From Symsagittifera roscoffensis (taxonomy: Eukaryota; Xenacoelomorpha; Acoela; Convolutidae): a stretch of DNA of 64,000 bases. The notes below the pieces were generated by a model. The model had not been told where the DNA came from. It saw only the letters and a list, made by a program, of their open reading frames with translations, and searched no databases. This document shows, one piece after another, positions 59,420-64,000 of this stretch; position 1 is the stretch's first letter; the number at the start of each line of letters is the position of its first letter. The position numbers and the translations under genes are program-made. The DNA lies in NCBI RefSeq assembly GCF_963678635.1, contig NC_087070.1, positions 52,922,750 through 52,986,749 on the forward strand, in the 5' to 3' direction.

Positions 59420-59522
59420 CTCCTATGAGGCCCATATTGTTGAAACACTCCTCGACTGCGGAGACGACCTTCGTGATGCAGTTAGACGTGCCGAGAGGCC
59501 TCGTGTCCCGAATCCGAATCAG
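59420..59522 (+). CDS. FN3 gene exon 20
   Basis: The acceptor is TTTTTTGTGTTGCAG and the donor ATCAG|GTAGAG, phase 1 to phase 2. It reads APMRPILLKHSSTAETTFVM then QLDVPRGLVSRIRIR, the first half of module 12. An overlapping frame gives a longer ORF (59337-59567), but only this frame keeps phase with exons 19 and 21. Confidence 0.88.
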
Positions 59523-59909
59523 GTAGAGGTAGCCCAGCAGCTGAATCCGAACGAATACTGCAAATAAATTTATTTGGGTCTTCTTTTAAGGTTGATACGG
59601 CTTTCGGCCCAGCCCAAAAAAACATATGTTCTGGTCAATTTGTTTGAACTGTGCCAAAAAGTTCTGATCACAGTTGTGTAAAAAATTCAATTTGAGTCGC
59701 CTTTTTGTGCGGCGTTTGATAAAAGTTTTACATGAAAGCATTTACTTTTGCAAAAATTAATAGCAAAAAGCAAAATTGAATTTTTCTCTTCATATTTTTT
59801 CAGATTCGTTTTTTTAGAGTTTCTGCATTTCTTTTTACTTGGAAAGTGCTAAGCTAAGCTTCACAAACTACTTATTCACAGCTGAAATTTATCAATCATA
59901 TGTTTTATA

Positions 59910-60180
59910 CAGTGGCATGCGCAGAAATTTTTTCTAGGAGGCGGTTTTTCGAAACAAAAAATTGAAAAGTTTGTTGACCTTTTTTTAGGTCGACCAATTT
60001 GATTATCCGAGCTCTCGGAAAGTACTATAATGACCCTATGTCAAAATCTTCTGTGCCGACGGCAAATCTTTGAAAAAAAAAACAAGCTAAAAATGACGTT
60101 GTTTCAGCCTTTTTAAAAATATTTGACAAAAATGCGTTTTTCGGCGCTACTTCGGCACGCTAATTGTTTTATAGTTTTTT
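59910..60180 (+). mobile_element. Truncated hAT-like MITE fragment
   Basis: It starts CAGTGGCATGCGCAGAAATT and then follows the family (CTTTTTTTAGGTCGACCAAT, CCGAGCTCTCGGAAAGTAC) before ending near the CGGCGCTAC block. The right end is missing. A separate family tail occurs at about 60945-61010 (GGCAGGGGTCGAATCTCTGA). Confidence 0.6.
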
Positions 60181-60360
60181 AAAGGCTTTTCGATTTACTC
60201 AATCGTTTTAATCGCTCCAAGTTAGAATAAAAAGCAAATAGACCTTTGAGCCTTGAGTCGATCGAGGTGTCGAGAAAAATTTGATTGAAAAAACTCTAAT
60301 CTGTCCGTCTTTTTAAAGTCTCGTTGAGTTAATTGTTTTTTTTTCTATTTGCCTGTTGAG

Positions 60361-60535
60361 ATAAATAAGACGACAAGACATTAAGACGACTAATGAATGT
60401 TAAAAGTTGTAAATTGAATTGATCGAATCTAAGGAAATCATTGTTCTCGGAAATGCAATTGGAGAATTTGTGTGTAGCGTCGTCCTAAAAGCGGTTGTCG
60501 TTTTAACAGCTGTCCATCTTATTTGCCGGACACCG
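60361..60535. mobile_element. Short MITE with AATAAGACGACA ends, copy 1
   Basis: It opens ATAAATAAGACGACAAGACA and closes TAACAGCTGTCCATCTTATT. The same unit recurs at 61296-61491. The two copies flank exons 21 and 22, and copy 1 stops 23 bp before exon 21. Confidence 0.6.
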
Positions 60536-60557
60536 TCTGCTGACCTTGATTTTTTAG

Positions 60558-60732
60558 ATCGAATCTGGCTCTTCCAACTGACCCGTTGAGTGAGGAGGGT
60601 CTGCTGACGTCACTGAGTGACGCAACCAATAATGACTACATGTTCTACCCCCACGACCAGTCAGTGGACGGACCCACCTTCCTCGTCACATTCAACGACC
60701 TCCCGGATGATGGGACCAAGTACAAGTTCGAG
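60558..60732 (+). CDS. FN3 gene exon 21
   Basis: The acceptor is GACCTTGATTTTTTAG and the donor TTCGAG|GTACAC, phase 2 to phase 0. It encodes SNLALPTDPLSEEGLLTSLS, then DGPTFLVTFNDLPDDGTKYK, where LPDDGTKYKFEV is a typical FN3 E-F strand. A short inverted-repeat element ends about 23 bp before it. Confidence 0.9.
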
Positions 60733-61067
60733 GTACACAAATTTATCCTAACAACTAATGCAATATAATCTCCTGCTATCATTGAATTCTTTTTTAAAAT
60801 TGTTTTTATATTTTTTTCATTGTTTTGATTTCTTATCTTGTTCTAGTTTTTTTTTTAATTTATGGCTAGCTTGAGCAAATTTCCTTCAAAACAAAAACAA
60901 ACTGCCATTTCATTTGCGTGTGGATGCATAAAATGGAATAGTCAAATATGGATATCTCAAAGTAGTACAAAGGGGGTTGGCAGGGGTCGAATCTCTGAGA
61001 ATTTGTGCGCCTATCACTCTGAATCACATGTGCGCAATTTTAAAACTAATTAAGATTTTTTTCTCAG

Positions 61068-61146
61068 GTGTTCGGTTTGTTTGACGGAAGTATCGATGCA
61101 GATGAAGCTTCGAAGCCCGCTGGCATTTCCTACAAATACAAAAAAC
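61068..61146 (+). CDS. FN3 gene exon 22 (last visible)
   Basis: The acceptor is GATTTTTTTCTCAG and the donor AAAAAAC|GTAAGA, phase 0 to phase 1. It continues KYKFE-VFGLFDGSIDADEAS and ends GISYKYKK. The frame leaves through a good donor with no stop codon, so the gene goes on past the window or beyond the Gypsy element at 62.2 kb. Confidence 0.85.
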
Positions 61147-61295
61147 GTAAGATACATCAAACCTTCATAACTAAGTTGGTGGTAATCGATTATATTAGTT
61201 CTGTTTATAAACATTCTGGTTAGCAGTAAACACTGATTCTGTACCTCTTGTGCCCAATTTAAGCGCAGCTGAGTAAGTGGTTGCTATGATTTTAG

Positions 61296-61491
61296 GTTAT
61301 TAAGACGACAGGCGGACTTTAAGACAACATGACATTAAGACGACAAATGAGCGTTAAAACATTTGAAATGAACTGGTTTGAGTTTGAGCTGTTTCTATTT
61401 GAAACACAATTGAAGAATCGCGTATAGCGTCGTCTTTAAGTCCCATAAAACCTGTGGTCGTTTTAAGAGCTGTCGTCTTATTTGCCGGACA
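61296..61491. mobile_element. Short MITE with AATAAGACGACA ends, copy 2
   Basis: It opens TTATTAAGACGACAGGCGG and closes GAGCTGTCGTCTTATTTGCC. It shares ATTAAGACGAC and TAGCGTCGTC blocks with copy 1 but is longer by about 20 bp. Between 61492 and 62094 I see no gene, though a Gypsy LTR should lie there. Confidence 0.6.
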
Positions 61492-62094
61492 TCTCTCGCT
61501 ACATGCGAACTCGTGAATATTTATTACTTTGTAAAATTTCTGCTTTAATAGTAATTGTCTAAAAAGTCTAAGGCTGCAATATATCCGTCGTTTAGCCTTA
61601 ATATCTCAGTTTGAAACTGTTTGAAATTTAACTGTTTTAAAAAATTGCGGCTTCTTTGTTACTACCCAAGCCCATCAATGCTTGATATCTTTGAAAAAGT
61701 TAAAATAATCTTGGCTTGATCTTGAAAAAATTGCAGCTGTCTTGGCAAGTTTTTGCCATAGAATTTCGGAAGATATCAAAGATTCTTGATTCTTCAAAAT
61801 ATACACAGATTTTTAAAACGATTTCCGAAGATTTGCTAACAAGAGGGGCTATTTTACTTTCAAGCTTTTTGGCTTTAAAACAAAATAGTAAAAATTTTTT
61901 AAATTAAGCTTATTGTGATAATAAAACTGAGTCAACAATCATTGAATTTGTGCGCATAACTAATAATGAGCAGACCAAAAACTCATTTTCTGTCAAAGTA
62001 GAAAAAAAAATTTCTGATGACTATCAATTGTCATAGTATCTAAATTTAGTTCATGTTTCAATTCGAGTTGTGTTATCTATTTTAATCATCTGTC

Positions 62095-62107
62095 TGGCGC
62101 TAACCGG
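62095..62107 (+). promoter_or_regulatory. Possible primer-binding site of the Gypsy element
   Basis: TGGCGCTAACCGG starts with the TGG expected for pairing with a tRNA 3' CCA end and lies about 137 bp before the gag start, a usual position just inside the 5' LTR. The LTR border itself could not be fixed because only one LTR can be in the window. Confidence 0.4.
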
Positions 62108-62231
62108 TATTTAACCTTCGGAGTGTCTGTCACCTTCGGATGACAGCTATGCTATTGTCTCCGACTAACTTTCTGAAATACGGTTGCTTAACAAACGGAA
62201 TTTAATTAACACTTCGAAACCGTCTTTTCAC

Positions 62232-64000
62232 ATGGCGCAGCCAACAGGCCAAAGTGGGGGGAAAAACCCACTGGGAATTACATCGTTTTGGCCCTCGACG
62301 TTTGCAGAACCACCAATGCTATGCGAGTTTTGGTTCAATCGATTTCAATGGGGGATGGTGGCAAAACACAGTTTAAATCCTAGGAATTTCTATTATGCCA
62401 GTACGTTAACTGCAGCGCAGATTACAGATTTACCAGAGGAGGTAGACGGGAAGAATCGCCTAGCTTCGGAACAAGTGCTTATCTCCAACTTGTACTTGTG
62501 CCTGGGGGAGAAAGGACAGGATGAGCTGCATAAGAGAAAACCACATCTGGACTTATCTGCAACAAGGTATTCTCGAGTTATAGATACCATTGAATCCGAA
62601 TTTAGAAAGGAACGAAACGAAACGTACGAGACATTCCAACTCTTGGCACGGAAGCAACAAATAGGAGAATCGCTAGAACAGTTCCACTCAGTGTTGAGCG
62701 GGTTGGCCGCTAGATGTAATTTTGGAGCATTGGAGACCAGGATTTTGCGGGATGTGTTCATCGTCAACATGAACAATAGGGAGGCCCAAAACGAGTTATG
62801 CCGCTCGACGAAGACGCCAGAGGAGGTGTACCGTATTGCACTGTCATACGAACGCGGATATAAATATGCAAAGTCATACGGATCGATAACCGGGGGAGGA
62901 ACCAGTGGAACTACCGGTGGAGCTGGAGCATTCCAAATCAAGACGGAACCAGTGGGGGCCATTCGAGGAGGTTACAGAAACAACAGATCGCGGGGCCGTG
63001 GATCATTCAGGGGGCGAGCAGGAATGAGAGGGGGTGGTCTCAGAAGATGCTATAACTGTGACCAACCAAATTTTACTCCGGAACATCTCACAACGTGTCC
63101 AGCGAAAAATGCAACGTGCAATTTCTGCAGAAAGACGGGACACTACGAGAGGACTTGTAGGGGGAAGCGAAATAATCAGGGAAGACCGGCAGTGGGACTG
63201 ATCCAAAATCAGGAAGAGATGGAAACTACCGAGATAGGTGAAGCGGAGGATACATATTCTCAGCATGAGAATTCCGTCGGTTGGGTCAATACACCGGCCA
63301 AGAAGCAGCGATCGTGGGACTCGGATAGCTCAGGAGATTATGTCGTCATGGCAATCAGATCTCGGACGGAAACCGAGCTCAAAGTGGCCGGTGCACGACT
63401 GCCAATTAAAGTAAATGGAAAACAAACGAACGTTTGGATAGACAGTGGATCACCGATTTCGATATTCACTATTGGAGAATTAAAACGAACGTTGGGTACC
63501 GCAGGCGTCAAGGTGAAGGCACCAGCACCGGAGGACGAGGAGTTCAGGGATTACGGAAACAACCCCCTACGACTACTAGGAACGATGGATGTACTGCTGG
63601 AAACGAACGGATGGGTGACCAACGCAAACATCAGAGTGATTGGAGGAAGCAGACCATCAATTATTGGAAGAGACCTAATGCCAAATCTTGGATTACAGAT
63701 TGTGCAGAAGGCACCGGAGGGAAATGTGATGTCGGTAAAGAGCGACCAAGCCACAGCTGAAGCGACGGACGTGGAGGACTCACTAGACAACTGGCAGATC
63801 TATTTCAGTAAGCAGTTTGAAAATCTTTTTAACAGAGTCGGGAAAATTAAGAATTATAAGGTACACGCGGATTTTTTTGCAAAGTTAACACCAATTCAAC
63901 AGAAAGGACGTAGGGTGCCAATCACATTGCAAGAAAAGGTTGATAAGGAAATTGATAAACTTTTGCGACAAGGACACATCGAAAAACTGACTGAATGCTC
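62232..64000 (+). CDS. Ty3/Gypsy-type Gag-Pol polyprotein, N-terminal part (runs off the window)
   Basis: One frame is open from ATG at 62232 to the window end (589 codons, no stop), so gag and pol appear fused without a frameshift. Residues 1-270 are a capsid-type Gag. Two zinc knuckles follow: C-x2-C-x9-H-x4-C starting at residue 273 (longer spacing than usual) and C-x2-C-x4-H-x4-C at residues 296-309. An aspartic protease has its catalytic D-S-G at residue 404, followed by a strand with IIGRDLMP. From about residue 550 the reverse transcriptase begins, with the RRVP block and the EKVDKEIDKLLRQGHIEK helix. GC content is much higher than in the introns and the frame is undamaged, so the insertion looks recent. 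It lies downstream of exon 22 in the same orientation. Confidence 0.9.
   Translation, partial: MAQPTGQSGGKNPLGITSFWPSTFAEPPMLCEFWFNRFQWGMVAKHSLNPRNFYYASTLTAAQITDLPEEVDGKNRLASEQVLISNLYLCLGEKGQDELHKRKPHLDLSATRYSRVIDTIESEFRKERNETYETFQLLARKQQIGESLEQFHSVLSGLAARCNFGALETRILRDVFIVNMNNREAQNELCRSTKTPEEVYRIALSYERGYKYAKSYGSITGGGTSGTTGGAGAFQIKTEPVGAIRGGYRNNRSRGRGSFRGRAGMRGGGLRRCYNCDQPNFTPEHLTTCPAKNATCNFCRKTGHYERTCRGKRNNQGRPAVGLIQNQEEMETTEIGEAEDTYSQHENSVGWVNTPAKKQRSWDSDSSGDYVVMAIRSRTETELKVAGARLPIKVNGKQTNVWIDSGSPISIFTIGELKRTLGTAGVKVKAPAPEDEEFRDYGNNPLRLLGTMDVLLETNGWVTNANIRVIGGSRPSIIGRDLMPNLGLQIVQKAPEGNVMSVKSDQATAEATDVEDSLDNWQIYFSKQFENLFNRVGKIKNYKVHADFFAKLTPIQQKGRRVPITLQEKVDKEIDKLLRQGHIEKLTEC

Larger units (their letters stand above)
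1625..61146 (+). other. Multi-exon gene for a large FN3-repeat protein (partial at both ends)
   Basis: Twenty-two exons on one strand join with matching intron phases at every junction except the one across the gap region (exon 7 ends in phase 2, exon 8 starts in phase 1). The product is about 12 tandem fibronectin type III modules, recognised by the spaced W/Y core (for example ITLTW, VQITW, IQITWEPF) and the later L.P...Y.y.V strand (GLVPGQAYNVEL, LLPASLYTYEV, LTAGTTYEYRV). Linkers often carry C-T-x-P. Many N-x-S/T sites and cysteines, and no transmembrane segment in the visible part, suggest an extracellular region. Most modules are split over two exons, with phase-1 introns near module borders, as is usual for shuffled extracellular modules. 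The start, signal peptide and C-terminus lie outside the window. I cannot assign it to a named family: sidekick-, usherin- or receptor phosphatase-like ectodomains are all possible. Confidence 0.85.

Noticed and set aside
62393..62962. 189-codon minus-strand frame
   Set aside because: Shadow of the Gag-Pol frame on the plus strand, which has clear Gag, zinc-knuckle and protease features.

Overview
This window looks like one locus from an AT-rich animal (metazoan) genome, most likely a marine invertebrate. The evidence is small exons with canonical GT/AG borders spread over kilobase-sized, repeat-filled introns, extracellular fibronectin type III (FN3) modules joined by phase-1 introns, and Ty3/Gypsy, MULE, hAT-like and other eukaryotic transposable elements. 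There is nothing bacterial here: no operons, ribosome binding sites or CRISPR. I cannot name the species.

The backbone is a single plus-strand gene running from before position 1625 to at least 61146. I recovered 22 coding exons (about 3.8 kb, about 1,270 codons) by reading splice sites and checking that the reading phase is carried across each intron. They encode about 12 consecutive FN3-like modules of a large, probably secreted or cell-surface protein. Both ends lie outside the window. One FN3 half-module is missing between 23272 and 28920, where a 200-base N gap lies. One intron (20840-23207) has a GC-AG border. Many module linkers carry a C-T-x-P-like motif cut by a phase-1 intron at the same codon.

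Region by region: 1-1.6 kb holds a hAT-like MITE relic and an AT-rich ATAATCGATT-type array. 1.6-10.8 kb holds exons 1-4 among copies of a repeated ~520-bp hairpin-ended element (Helentron/HINE-like) and hAT MITEs. 13.2-15.0 kb is a four-unit tandem array of that same element. 15.1-23.3 kb holds exons 5-7, TCGA-rich minisatellites, a 1.2-kb foldback element with perfect 40-bp inverted ends, and a ~2-kb element with inverted ends. 23.3-28.9 kb is an intron with a mariner-like MITE and the gap. 28.9-33.6 kb holds exons 8-10 and a ~290-bp near-perfect palindrome. 34.2-41.5 kb is a tandem duplication of a ~3.65-kb unit carrying a dead MULE transposase. 42.4-46.6 kb holds exons 11-13 and a reverse-transcriptase fragment embedded in a Helentron-like copy. 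47.1-52.8 kb is a decayed minus-strand Ty3/Gypsy element. 54.3-61.1 kb holds exons 14-22. 62.2-64.0 kb is the start of an intact-looking plus-strand Ty3/Gypsy gag-pol ORF that runs off the window.

I see no previously undescribed multi-gene system. The most interesting material is the uncharacterised FN3 gene with its conserved intron positions, and the nested repeat structures, several of which have exact target-site duplications or inverted ends that can be verified directly.
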